In this document: positions 1 to 5,813 of the stretch, piece by piece
How the letters are laid out: the number at the start of each line of letters is the position of its first letter
Position numbering within the stretch: position 1 is the stretch's first letter
Source of the DNA: CAYFVR01 sp046541515
Lineage (GTDB): Bacteria > Desulfobacterota > Desulfobacteria > Desulfobacterales > Desulfococcaceae
DNA: 8,431 nucleotides
Direction: 5' to 3'
Assembly (NCBI GenBank): GCA_046541515.1
Contig: JBKHDD010000200.1
Coordinates: 1-8,431, forward strand
The notes under the pieces: generated by a model
Seen by the model: only the letters and a program-made list of their open reading frames with translations
Told to the model about the DNA's origin: nothing
The model's database searches: none
Translations under genes and position numbers: made by a program

Positions 1-1094
1 CGCCGTCGGGCGATCTGAAAAAGGCGCTGACCGAGCTGGAGCCGGGCGAGGAATGGGCGTTGAAGCCGAAGAACATCGACGGCAATCCCCGGATGTGGAC
101 GCCAGGGATCAAGTGGAACGTCCAGCCGGGCGGCTATACTCACCTGACCGAGTTTTTCGGGCCGGTCATCGGCGTCATGCGGGCGGAAAACCTGGAACAC
201 GCCGTGTCGCTGGTCAACCAGACCGGCTACGGCCTGACTTCCGGGCTGGAAAGCCTGGACAAGCGGGAGCAGGAATACTGGAAGGAACACATCTCGGCGG
301 GGAACCTCTACATCAATCGCGTGACCACCGGCGCGGTGGTGCTGCGGCAGCCCTTCGGCGGGATGAACAAGTCGGCCCTGGGCGCGGGCATCAAGGCGGG
401 GAGTCCCAATTACGTCTCCCAGTTCATGGATATTTCCGAGACGGAGCAGCCCTCCACCGGTCCCATCGGCACCGATTACGTCATTCTCTGGCTGGCCCAG
501 GAATGGGAACAGAAGGTGAAATGGGGTCAGATGGGCGAGGACGCCGAGGACGTGGGACGGGCCGCCAAGGCGATTCAGAGCTATCTGTACAACGCCGAAC
601 AGGAATTCTACCGGGAGAAGGACTACTTCCGGCTGCGCGGGCAGGACAATATCTTCCGCTACCGGCCGGTGGGAACGGTACTGATCCGCATCCATCCGGA
701 CGACACGCTGTTTGAAACCATCGCCCGGATCGCTGCGGCGAAAATCGCCAAATGCAACGTGCTGGTGGGCGCGCCCCGGGATTTGGACAACCGGGCGACG
801 CGGTTCCTGGCGAGCGAGGACGGAAAGCGGCTTCTGGGGTCAACGAAATTGACGCGCCATTCCGACCAAGAGCTGATCGAGATCATGCCGGAGCTGAACC
901 GCATCCGCTACGCCGCGCCGGACCGGGCGCCCATGGCGGTGTTCCAGGCGGCGGCCAAGACGGGTTTTTACATCGCGCGGCGGCCGGTGATGATGGAAGG
1001 GCGATTGGAGTTGCTCCACTACCTCCAGGAGCAGGCGGTATCGGTGAATTATCATCGGTACGGGAATTTGGGGGAACGGGGGTTGGTAGAGTAG
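1..1094 (+). CDS. putA: Bifunctional proline dehydrogenase / L-glutamate gamma-semialdehyde dehydrogenase (PutA-type), C-terminal part
   Basis: This is the 3' end of a gene that begins before the window. The reading frame is open from base 3 and shows 363 residues before the TAG stop. PutA-type enzymes oxidise proline to P5C with FAD and then glutamate semialdehyde to glutamate with NAD+. The visible part starts late in the aldehyde dehydrogenase domain. The stretch ITSGLE-like 'GLTSGLESLD', 'GNLYINRVTTGAVV' and 'PFGGMNKSALG' is typical of P5C dehydrogenases, where the FGG loop lies near the aldehyde and cofactor sites. About 230 residues follow, matching the ALDH-like C-terminal domain of long PutA proteins. 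They end in 'YHRYGNLGERG', which resembles the conserved C-terminal motif of that class. The catalytic cysteine and the proline dehydrogenase domain lie upstream and cannot be seen, so a stand-alone long P5C dehydrogenase is possible. The TTG at 60 is an internal Leu codon, not a start. A terminator follows 28 bp after the stop. Confidence 0.9.
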   Translation, partial: PSGDLKKALTELEPGEEWALKPKNIDGNPRMWTPGIKWNVQPGGYTHLTEFFGPVIGVMRAENLEHAVSLVNQTGYGLTSGLESLDKREQEYWKEHISAGNLYINRVTTGAVVLRQPFGGMNKSALGAGIKAGSPNYVSQFMDISETEQPSTGPIGTDYVILWLAQEWEQKVKWGQMGEDAEDVGRAAKAIQSYLYNAEQEFYREKDYFRLRGQDNIFRYRPVGTVLIRIHPDDTLFETIARIAAAKIAKCNVLVGAPRDLDNRATRFLASEDGKRLLGSTKLTRHSDQELIEIMPELNRIRYAAPDRAPMAVFQAAAKTGFYIARRPVMMEGRLELLHYLQEQAVSVNYHRYGNLGERGLVE

Positions 1095-1122
1095 TTCGGT
1101 TGAAGAAGCGAGGGGGGAGGAG

Positions 1123-1153
1123 ACCGGCGGCCCGGGGGGGTCGCCGGTTTTTT
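1123..1153 (+). terminator. Intrinsic terminator of the putA-type gene
   Basis: A 7-bp GC-rich perfect stem (ACCGGCG at 1123-1129 with CGCCGGT at 1142-1148) encloses a 12-nt loop. A run of six T residues (1148-1153) follows at once. It sits 28 bp after the PutA stop, in the right orientation, so the upstream gene most likely ends its transcript here and the downstream toxin-antitoxin genes are transcribed separately. Confidence 0.85.
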
Positions 1154-1263
1154 ATTCGGCCATCTGTTTGCCATCCGGAGAAACATTCGAGCGAAAAGAA
1201 GCTGTCTAACGCCAATCGCTGGATAGCCACCCCATCTGAGCCGCAAACTTCAGCTCTACCACC

Positions 1264-1293
1264 TTGACAAAAACGTACGCAATGTCGTACTTT
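1264..1293 (+). promoter_or_regulatory. Promoter with palindromic operator of the yefM-yoeB-type operon
   Basis: A perfect -35 box TTGACA (1264-1269) is followed, after an 18-bp spacer, by a weak -10 candidate TACTTT (1288-1293). Inside the spacer and running into the -10 lies an inverted repeat, GTACG (1275-1279) - 6 nt - CGTAC (1286-1290). YefM/Phd-type antitoxins and their toxin complexes typically bind short palindromes over their own promoter. An autoregulatory operator is therefore the natural reading, but binding is inferred. Confidence 0.65.
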
Positions 1294-1316
1294 CAAAAAA
1301 AAATTGAGGTGAAACC

Positions 1317-1559
1317 ATGCCGATCCTATCCGCAACGGAAGCCCGAGCCAATCTGTACCGGCTCATCGATGAAGCCGCCAGCAACCATGAACCGATCACC
1401 ATCACCGGAAAACGAGGGAACGCCGTCCTGGTATCCGAAGAGGATTGGCGGGCGATTCAAGAAACCCTGTTTCTACTCAACATCCCGGGTATGCGGGAGT
1501 CCATCCGCGATGGGCTGGAAACGCCGACCGAAGATTGCGCGGAGGGCTTGGATTGGTGA
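1317..1559 (+). CDS. Type II antitoxin, Phd/YefM family
   Basis: An 80-residue protein that should neutralise the ribosome-dependent mRNA interferase encoded next to it and repress the operon. The N-terminal half has the Phd/YefM DNA-binding fold pattern: 'SATEARANLYRLIDEA' (residues about 5-20), then 'EPITITGKRGNAVLVSEEDW' (25-44). The next segment, 'ETLFLLNIPGMRESI' (49-63), matches the 'ETAYLLRSP' helix of E. coli YefM that leads into the toxin-binding tail. The length is usual for the family. The ATG start is supported by a good ribosome binding site, GAGGTG at 1306-1311, five bases upstream. The stop (TGA 1557-1559) overlaps the toxin start as GTGA, which allows translational coupling. 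Regulation is likely through the palindrome over the -35/-10 region. The symbol is left blank because naming within this family varies; yefM would be the closest. Confidence 0.92.
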   Translation: MPILSATEARANLYRLIDEAASNHEPITITGKRGNAVLVSEEDWRAIQETLFLLNIPGMRESIRDGLETPTEDCAEGLDW

Positions 1560-1819
1560 GTTGGCGGGTGGTTTTCACCAAACAAGCGCAGAAGGACGCC
1601 AAGAAGCTTTCCGCCTCCGGGCTGAAACCCAAAGCCGAGAAAATCATTGAAATACTGCGGCGAAATCCATTTGAAGTCCCTCCCCCCTTCGAAAAGTTCG
1701 TCGGAGATTTGGCGGGAGCCTATTCCAGGCGATTGAACATCCAGCATCGGATCGTTTATCAAGTCATCGGCGAAGAGAAAACCGTCAAGGTCATTCGGAT
1801 GTGGACGCACTATGAGTGA
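1556..1819 (+). CDS. Type II toxin, Txe/YoeB family mRNA interferase
   Basis: An 87-residue protein, close to the 84 residues of E. coli YoeB. YoeB toxins enter the ribosomal A site and cut mRNA during translation. The start is taken as GTG at 1556, which overlaps the antitoxin stop. It gives the expected N-terminus 'SWRVVFTKQAQKDAKKL', whereas the frame upstream is only an overlap with the antitoxin gene. The residues equivalent to the YoeB catalytic set are present: Glu46 in 'PPFEKF', Arg65 in 'QHRIVYQV', and His85-Tyr86 near the C-terminus ('WTHYE'). The family core 'LAGAYSRRLNIQHRIVY' is intact. There is one extra Glu after the usual terminal Tyr. Nothing suggests inactivation. No Shine-Dalgarno sequence is visible at the GTG beyond weak purines, so coupled translation from the antitoxin is likely. 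Confidence 0.9.
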   Translation: MSWRVVFTKQAQKDAKKLSASGLKPKAEKIIEILRRNPFEVPPPFEKFVGDLAGAYSRRLNIQHRIVYQVIGEEKTVKVIRMWTHYE

Positions 1820-1987
1820 AAAGAAAGAATTTAACGAGAATACCAATAAAATCAAAAAATTTGGACACCAGTAAAAACGAAAAAAATTGAGCGATTTGTC
1901 ACCGGCATTCAGAAAACCGCGGAAATCAGGGCCAACAAGACGAAACCCACCCGGGTTTTTCAAATCCATCCGAGGGAGGGCGCCGAT
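1812..1987 (+). pseudogene. Short broken reading frame between the toxin and the orphan antitoxin-like gene
   Basis: An ATG at 1812 overlaps the toxin stop and opens a 20-codon frame (MSEKKEFNENTNKIKKFGHQ, stop 1872-1874). At the run of six A residues at 1854-1859, the -1 frame becomes open instead. It reads 'KIWTPVKTKKIERFVTG' and continues without a stop through 1987 into the start of the next gene. Loss of one A in that run would explain the change of frame. The stretch is clearly more AT-rich than its surroundings, and no family is recognised. It could be a decayed small gene, an assembly error in a homopolymer, or non-coding sequence that is open by chance. Confidence 0.3.
1943..1960 (+). 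terminator. Weak possible terminator after the toxin gene
   Basis: AAACCC (1943-1948) can pair with GGGTTT (1953-1958) around a 4-nt loop. Two further T residues follow, making a run of five Ts at 1956-1960. Half of the stem is A-T pairs and the T run is partly used in the stem, so any termination would be weak. Confidence 0.25.
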
Positions 1988-2296
1988 ATGATCTCAAGGG
2001 AAATATTGAAGGCAAAGGTCGATCGTCTGGGCGACAAGCACTTGGAATTGATGGATGAAATCCTCAATTTTCCCGTAAGGGACCGTGGCCAGAATGCGTC
2101 GATGAGGGAAACCAATGGCCAAAACGAAGGGGCCGAATGGCGGGCCTTCCTGGAAAAATCCACCGGATGCATGAAGGACGCTCTCATGAAACGGCAACCG
2201 CAATCGGATGTTCGGCCGCATACCGATTTGGCCGAATTTCTTCGAGAGTCTCCGCTTTCCGGTGTCGAACTGGATTTGGAACGAGAAAAGGATTGA
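1988..2296 (+). CDS. Orphan antitoxin-like protein (VapB-type tail), no partner toxin visible
   Basis: A 102-residue protein starting at an ATG with a strong ribosome binding site (GGAGGG, 1975-1980). Residues 1-30 look like a helical 'REILKAKVDRLGDKHLELMDEIL' segment. Residues 48-62 ('GAEWRAFLEKSTGCM') and the tail, 80-102 ('DLAEFLRESPLSGVELDLERE'), resemble small antitoxins encoded upstream of PIN-domain (VapC) toxins. Their C-termini often read 'SPLxGvdLDlER' and then continue for several residues. Here the protein stops two residues after that motif. No PIN or RelE-type toxin follows; the next gene is a protease. Adding one A to the run at 2286-2289 would extend the frame by about 11 residues (to the TAA at 2320-2322), in line with the usual tail. 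The family is recognised from memory of sequence pattern only, and the protein could instead be an unrelated conserved hypothetical. Confidence 0.6.
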   Translation: MISREILKAKVDRLGDKHLELMDEILNFPVRDRGQNASMRETNGQNEGAEWRAFLEKSTGCMKDALMKRQPQSDVRPHTDLAEFLRESPLSGVELDLEREKD

Positions 2297-2384
2297 TCTC
2301 CGAAATAGCCCCCGAAACCTAAAAGAATCCAGGTTCCACCTGTCCGACCCATTCTTTCAAAATCGTCTACCCATTCCCAACGGC

Positions 2385-2413
2385 TTGACGCCCGCCCATT
2401 TCCATCTCATCAT
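2385..2413 (+). promoter_or_regulatory. Candidate sigma-70-type promoter for the SppA-type lipoprotein gene
   Basis: TTGACG (2385-2390), a 17-bp spacer, then CATCAT (2408-2413, four of six consensus -10 positions). It lies about 100 bp before the protease start, in the non-coding stretch after the antitoxin-like gene. No other structure is evident in 2297-2513. Confidence 0.35.
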
Positions 2414-2513
2414 TTCCCCCGAAACTAGCGCCAACGCCAACAGCAAACCGTCCCGCGCCGGTTTTAGAAATTTCCCCTGGATTGCCGCTTCCACCCCAGC
2501 CACGAGGATTCCC

Positions 2514-3500
2514 ATGAAAAAACAATCCCCATTTCTCGTCGCCGCAGCCGCGTTGCTCCTCGCCGCCTGCTCCCCCACCTTCAAGCTGTTCCCGGACGCC
2601 CGCGATCCGTTGCGGGAGTTCACGTTGGAGGGCCAGGGCGACGCCAAGGTCCTGGTCCTTCTCGTCGACGGGACATTGACGGACAAAGCCAAGCGCGAAC
2701 TCGTCCGCACCCGCTCCGACACGGTTCGGCGGGTGGTCACGCATCTCAAAAAGGCCGAGAAGGATTCCAACGTTCGGGCGGTCCTGCTGAAAATCAACAC
2801 CCCGGGCGGCACGGTCACCGCGAGCGATCTGCTCTACCATGAAATCAAGGGCTTCCGGGAACGCACCGGCCGGCCCGTGGTGGCGGCGATGATGAACATG
2901 GCCACATCCGGCGGCTACTACATCTCCCTGCCGGCGGACCGGATCGTGGCCCACCCCACCACCCTTACCGGCTCCATCGGCGTCGTTTTCTTCCGGCCCA
3001 ACGCCCATTCCCTGCTGGAGCGGGCCGGCGTGGAAATCAACGCCCAGAAAACCGGAAAGTACAAGGACACCGGCTCCCCGTTCCGGCCCAACTCCGAGGA
3101 CGAAATCGCCATCCTCCAAAACCTCGTGGAAGAGCTGGGCGACCGGTTCCACCAGCTCGTCCGGGAACATCGAGACATCTCGCCGGAGGCCATGGAGACG
3201 ATCGCCACCGCCCGGATATTTCTGGCGCCGGAGGCCAAGGAACTCGGACTGGTGGACCAGATCGGCTATCTGGACGACGCCCTGGACGCGGCCCGGGAAC
3301 TGGCCGATCTTCCCGAAGACGCCCGGGTGATCATTTACCGCCGCACCGAATACCCGGACGACACCATCTACAACTCCGCTTCCACCCAAGGCCCGGTTTT
3401 TTCCGGAACGCCCGTGCTGAACCTCTCGCTGCCCGAAAGCCTGATTCCGCCGGAGCCCGGTTTTCACTACATCTGGCATCCCGGAGCGTCCGCGCCCTGA
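2514..3500 (+). CDS. sppA: Lipoprotein signal peptide peptidase-like protease, SppA / peptidase S49 family
   Basis: A 328-residue envelope protease. S49 enzymes degrade signal peptides and other membrane-associated peptides with a Ser-Lys dyad. The ATG at 2514 is chosen because a Shine-Dalgarno site (GAGG, 2504-2507) precedes it and because it begins a clean lipoprotein signal: KK at 2-3, a hydrophobic core, then lipobox L16-A17-A18-C19. The frame is open further upstream, but that part has no coding character. Ser follows the lipidated Cys, which favours outer-membrane sorting over inner-membrane retention. Family motifs are 'VRAVLLKINTPGGTV' (residues 87-101), 'NMATSGGYYIS' with the nucleophile Ser132, 'TLTGSIGVV' (150-158), and 'TGKYKDTGSPFR' with the likely general base Lys184. 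It has a single S49 domain, like the shorter SppA of Bacillus rather than the two-domain E. coli enzyme. The lipid anchor replaces the usual transmembrane helix. Confidence 0.9.
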   Translation: MKKQSPFLVAAAALLLAACSPTFKLFPDARDPLREFTLEGQGDAKVLVLLVDGTLTDKAKRELVRTRSDTVRRVVTHLKKAEKDSNVRAVLLKINTPGGTVTASDLLYHEIKGFRERTGRPVVAAMMNMATSGGYYISLPADRIVAHPTTLTGSIGVVFFRPNAHSLLERAGVEINAQKTGKYKDTGSPFRPNSEDEIAILQNLVEELGDRFHQLVREHRDISPEAMETIATARIFLAPEAKELGLVDQIGYLDDALDAARELADLPEDARVIIYRRTEYPDDTIYNSASTQGPVFSGTPVLNLSLPESLIPPEPGFHYIWHPGASAP

Positions 3501-3527
3501 CCGACCAGACCGACAACGCGGGTAATG

Positions 3528-3606
3528 GCGGGATTTTCCCCCAAAAAGGGTGGCGTACCCATTCGGGTTGTGATATTTCCCCGGAAAGCGGGGCCGAAAT
3601 TCCCGC
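3528..3606. repeat. Intergenic region with nested inverted repeats
   Basis: The 143 bp between the protease and the next gene is rich in short inverted repeats. The outer arms are GCGGGATTTT (3528-3537) and AAATTCCCGC (3597-3606), pairing at nine of ten positions. Just inside, CCCC (3538-3541) can pair with GGGG (3590-3593). Further in, ACCC (3557-3560) can pair either with GGGT at 3548-3551 or with GGGT at 3565-3568. The whole could fold into a long branched hairpin in DNA or RNA. There is no T run on the plus strand, so it is not a classic terminator. A degenerate repetitive element or an mRNA structure is possible. Confidence 0.4.
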
Positions 3607-3643
3607 ACTCCGAAAAACCCTCGCCTCCCGCCGGGACCGCGCC

Positions 3644-4639
3644 ATGTCCGACGCCGACGTCCAGGAAAAAATCAAACGGATTCAGGACATCACCCGCAAA
3701 CGGATCAAAATGGGTCGCGATTCCCGCATCGCCAAATGGCAGGGAACCCTGGAATCCCTTCTGGCCAAGCGGGGCGCTTCCCTGGTTCCCGGCGAAGTTC
3801 GAACCGTGGGCTCCCTCAGCCCCGAGGAGGTGGTCCGCTTTCAGAAACTCCAAATCGTTTTGGACCTGCCTCCCTTCGTCACCGCCGCCTTTTTGCCCTC
3901 CAAAATCGCCGGACAGGTCGCCCCGCCCAGCGCGCCCCAGATCGTCTCGGGCGGGGTGGAAAAAAGCCGTTCCAACAAAGTGCTGGTGGCCCGCGCCGAC
4001 AAACTCGTCCGAATTCTGATCGGCGAAATCTCGCCCCAGGGACCGGGAATCGACATCCTGGAAGACGCCAACCTGCTGGCCAGCTACAACTACAACACCG
4101 CCGAGGAATGCGTCAGCGACATCTCCAAAATCATCTGGATCCATTTTCGCAATCCCCGGGGCTGGCAAGAGACGGAATACATCCAATACACCGAGGGCTG
4201 GTTTTACCGCAGCGCCCTCTACCGCACCCTGGACCTGCCGGTCACGGAGAACTACTCCTACATCCACCATCCCATCCTGCTGGGGCTGGACCGGGTCGAC
4301 GCCGTCTTTCGGCTGATGCAAAGCACCCTCCTCCGTCTTTGCGAAGAGCGGGACGAGACCATCGCCAACGCCAACGCGGCGAACCGGGATCGGAAAGGCG
4401 CGGCGGAAATCACCCGAGAGAGGCTGACACGCCAGGAGCCCGGCGCGCAGGACGCACTGCGGTCGTATCTGGAAGACCGGCTGTTGGAGTTGCTGAAACT
4501 GTTGCGGGGCTATGAATTCATCAATTTTCGTGGATTTTCCGAAGAAGAGCAACGGCGCTGCAAAATCGCGTTTTCCCGGGTGGTGCGCGCCGTGCTTGAG
4601 GAGATCCTGTCCGACATGACGCCGGCGGACCATGCTTGA
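3644..4639 (+). CDS. Hypothetical protein, 331 aa, translationally coupled to a flavoenzyme gene
   Basis: I do not recognise this family. The protein has no signal peptide or transmembrane segment, so it is probably cytoplasmic. It looks mostly helical. Residues 1-45 are strongly basic and amphipathic ('VQEKIKRIQDITRKRIK'). Residues 145-215 form an aromatic-rich core ('ASYNYNTAEECVSDISKIIWIHFRN', then 'WFYRSALYRTLDLPV' and 'NYSYIHHPILLGLDRVD'). Residues 216-290 are charged, coiled-coil-like helices, and the C-terminus is another charged helix. Codon use matches the flanking metabolic genes, so it looks like a real, resident gene. The ATG start has only a modest GGGA site (3633-3636). The stop lies 8 nt inside the following flavoenzyme gene, which suggests co-expression and perhaps a joint role. 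A possible role is a scaffold or regulatory partner, but this is inference. Confidence 0.8.
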   Translation: MSDADVQEKIKRIQDITRKRIKMGRDSRIAKWQGTLESLLAKRGASLVPGEVRTVGSLSPEEVVRFQKLQIVLDLPPFVTAAFLPSKIAGQVAPPSAPQIVSGGVEKSRSNKVLVARADKLVRILIGEISPQGPGIDILEDANLLASYNYNTAEECVSDISKIIWIHFRNPRGWQETEYIQYTEGWFYRSALYRTLDLPVTENYSYIHHPILLGLDRVDAVFRLMQSTLLRLCEERDETIANANAANRDRKGAAEITRERLTRQEPGAQDALRSYLEDRLLELLKLLRGYEFINFRGFSEEEQRRCKIAFSRVVRAVLEEILSDMTPADHA

Positions 4640-5813
4640 CTGGCTCATCGTCGGCGGCGGCATCCACGGCACCTACCTCGGCAACCTCCTGACCGCCGAA
4701 GCGAAGGTTCCCCGAGACGCCCTTCGTGTGCTGGACCCCCATCCGGAGCCGCTTGCGGTCTGGAACCGGGCGACCGAAAACTGCGGCATGCGGTATCTCC
4801 GCTCCCCCTCGGCCCACAACATCGACATCCGCATCACTTCGGTCTGGAAGTTCGCCCAAACGCCGGAAGGCGCGCCGCTGGCCGATTTCATCCCCAACTA
4901 TTACCGCCCTTCCTTGGCCCTCTTCCGCGCCCACTGCGACCACGTCATCCGCACCCGGAAGCTGGCGGAACTGCGAATCCAGGGCATGGCCCGGGCCATC
5001 CACCGGACCGCCGGAGGTTTCACCGTCGAAACCGACGGCGCCCCGATCCACGCCCGCCGGATCATCCTCTGTCTGGGCCTCAACGACCAGCCCTGCCGAC
5101 CCCGCTGGGCCGATCGTCTGCAGACCGAGGGCGGACCGGTCGCCCACGTCTTCGATCCCGATTTCCACCGGGACGCGGTTTCCGCAGACGGAGAAACCGT
5201 GGTGGTCGGCGGCGGCATCACGGCGGTTCAACTGGCCCTGGCGCTGGCCGAGGACCGGCCCGGCCGGGTGACCCTGCTCTCCCGACACCCGCTGCGGGAA
5301 CACAACCTGGATTTCGATCCCTGCTGGATCGGCCCCAAATGCCTCCGGGGCTTTTCGGCCATCCCCTACGACCGCCGCCGCGAGGTGGTGGATGCCGCCC
5401 GGAACTTCGGAACCGTGCCGGGAGAAACCATGGAACGCTGGAACGTCGCCTACGCCGAAGGACGGGTCCGCCTGGAACGAACCGCGATCCGAGACGCCGT
5501 GCAACCCCCCGCCACCCATCGGCGCCGGGTGCGGCTGACCACCGACGACGGCGAACTGGAAACCGACCGGATCATCCTGGCCACCGGCTTCGATCCCCGC
5601 CGCCCCGGCGGGAAAATGGTGGACCGGATGATCGCGGAAATGGAGCTGCCCACCGCTCCTTGCGGATTTCCGGTGCTGGACGAATTTTTCCAATGGACCG
5701 ACGGCCTGTTCCTCACCGGTGCCTTGGCGGAACTCCAAGGCGGCCCCTGCGCCCGGAACATCGTGGGGGTGCGGAATTTTGGCCGGGTCTTGCTGTCGGG
5801 ATTGGGCGGCTAA
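4632..5813 (+). CDS. FAD/NAD(P)-dependent oxidoreductase with two Rossmann folds
   Basis: A 393-residue flavoprotein. The N-terminus 'WLIVGGGIHGTYLG' carries the FAD-binding GxGxxG (Gly8, Gly10, Gly13). A second dinucleotide motif, 'VVVGGGITAVQLALALA' (190-206), should bind NAD(P)H. 'IILATGFDP' (314-322) is the usual strand before the C-terminal FAD contacts, and 'GLFLTGALAELQGGPCARNI' (358-377) closes the FAD site. The order and spacing resemble the SidA/IucD N-hydroxylating monooxygenase-like and CzcO-like flavoproteins, but I cannot assign a substrate. Cys residues at 230-240 ('DPCWIGPKC') flank the middle region and may be structural. The start overlaps the preceding gene by 8 nt (ATGCTTGA), so translation is probably coupled. 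No siderophore or other substrate-defining genes are nearby. The stop TAA interlocks with the stop of the convergent gene. Confidence 0.8.
   Translation: MLDWLIVGGGIHGTYLGNLLTAEAKVPRDALRVLDPHPEPLAVWNRATENCGMRYLRSPSAHNIDIRITSVWKFAQTPEGAPLADFIPNYYRPSLALFRAHCDHVIRTRKLAELRIQGMARAIHRTAGGFTVETDGAPIHARRIILCLGLNDQPCRPRWADRLQTEGGPVAHVFDPDFHRDAVSADGETVVVGGGITAVQLALALAEDRPGRVTLLSRHPLREHNLDFDPCWIGPKCLRGFSAIPYDRRREVVDAARNFGTVPGETMERWNVAYAEGRVRLERTAIRDAVQPPATHRRRVRLTTDDGELETDRIILATGFDPRRPGGKMVDRMIAEMELPTAPCGFPVLDEFFQWTDGLFLTGALAELQGGPCARNIVGVRNFGRVLLSGLGG

Noticed and set aside
1095..1263. Possible small gene between the PutA terminator and the toxin-antitoxin promoter
   Set aside because: No frame with a credible start, ribosome binding site and length was found. 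Apart from the terminator, nothing is evident there.
1851..1862. Programmed -1 frameshift site at ATCAAAAAATTT
   Set aside because: The phase is wrong for an X XXY YYZ heptamer (a C, not an A, precedes the paired Lys codons), and no stimulatory structure is evident. A simple indel or decay is more likely.
2208..2513. Upstream in-frame extension of the SppA-type gene, which would add about 100 residues
   Set aside because: It overlaps the antitoxin-like gene, has no ribosome binding site or family similarity, and would bury the lipoprotein signal. The ATG at 2514 has both a Shine-Dalgarno sequence and a proper signal peptide.
2367..3608. Long minus-strand open frame opposite the SppA-type gene
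   Set aside because: It is the antisense shadow of a GC-rich gene with S49 motifs. Its translation is Gly/Arg-rich and has no recognisable domain.
3467..4672. Long minus-strand open frame opposite the unknown 331-aa gene
   Set aside because: It has low-complexity, Gly/Asp/Phe-rich translation and no start-site support. The plus-strand frame has better composition and is coupled to the next gene.
4521..5738. Long minus-strand open frame opposite the FAD oxidoreductase
   Set aside because: It is the antisense shadow of a gene with clear Rossmann motifs.
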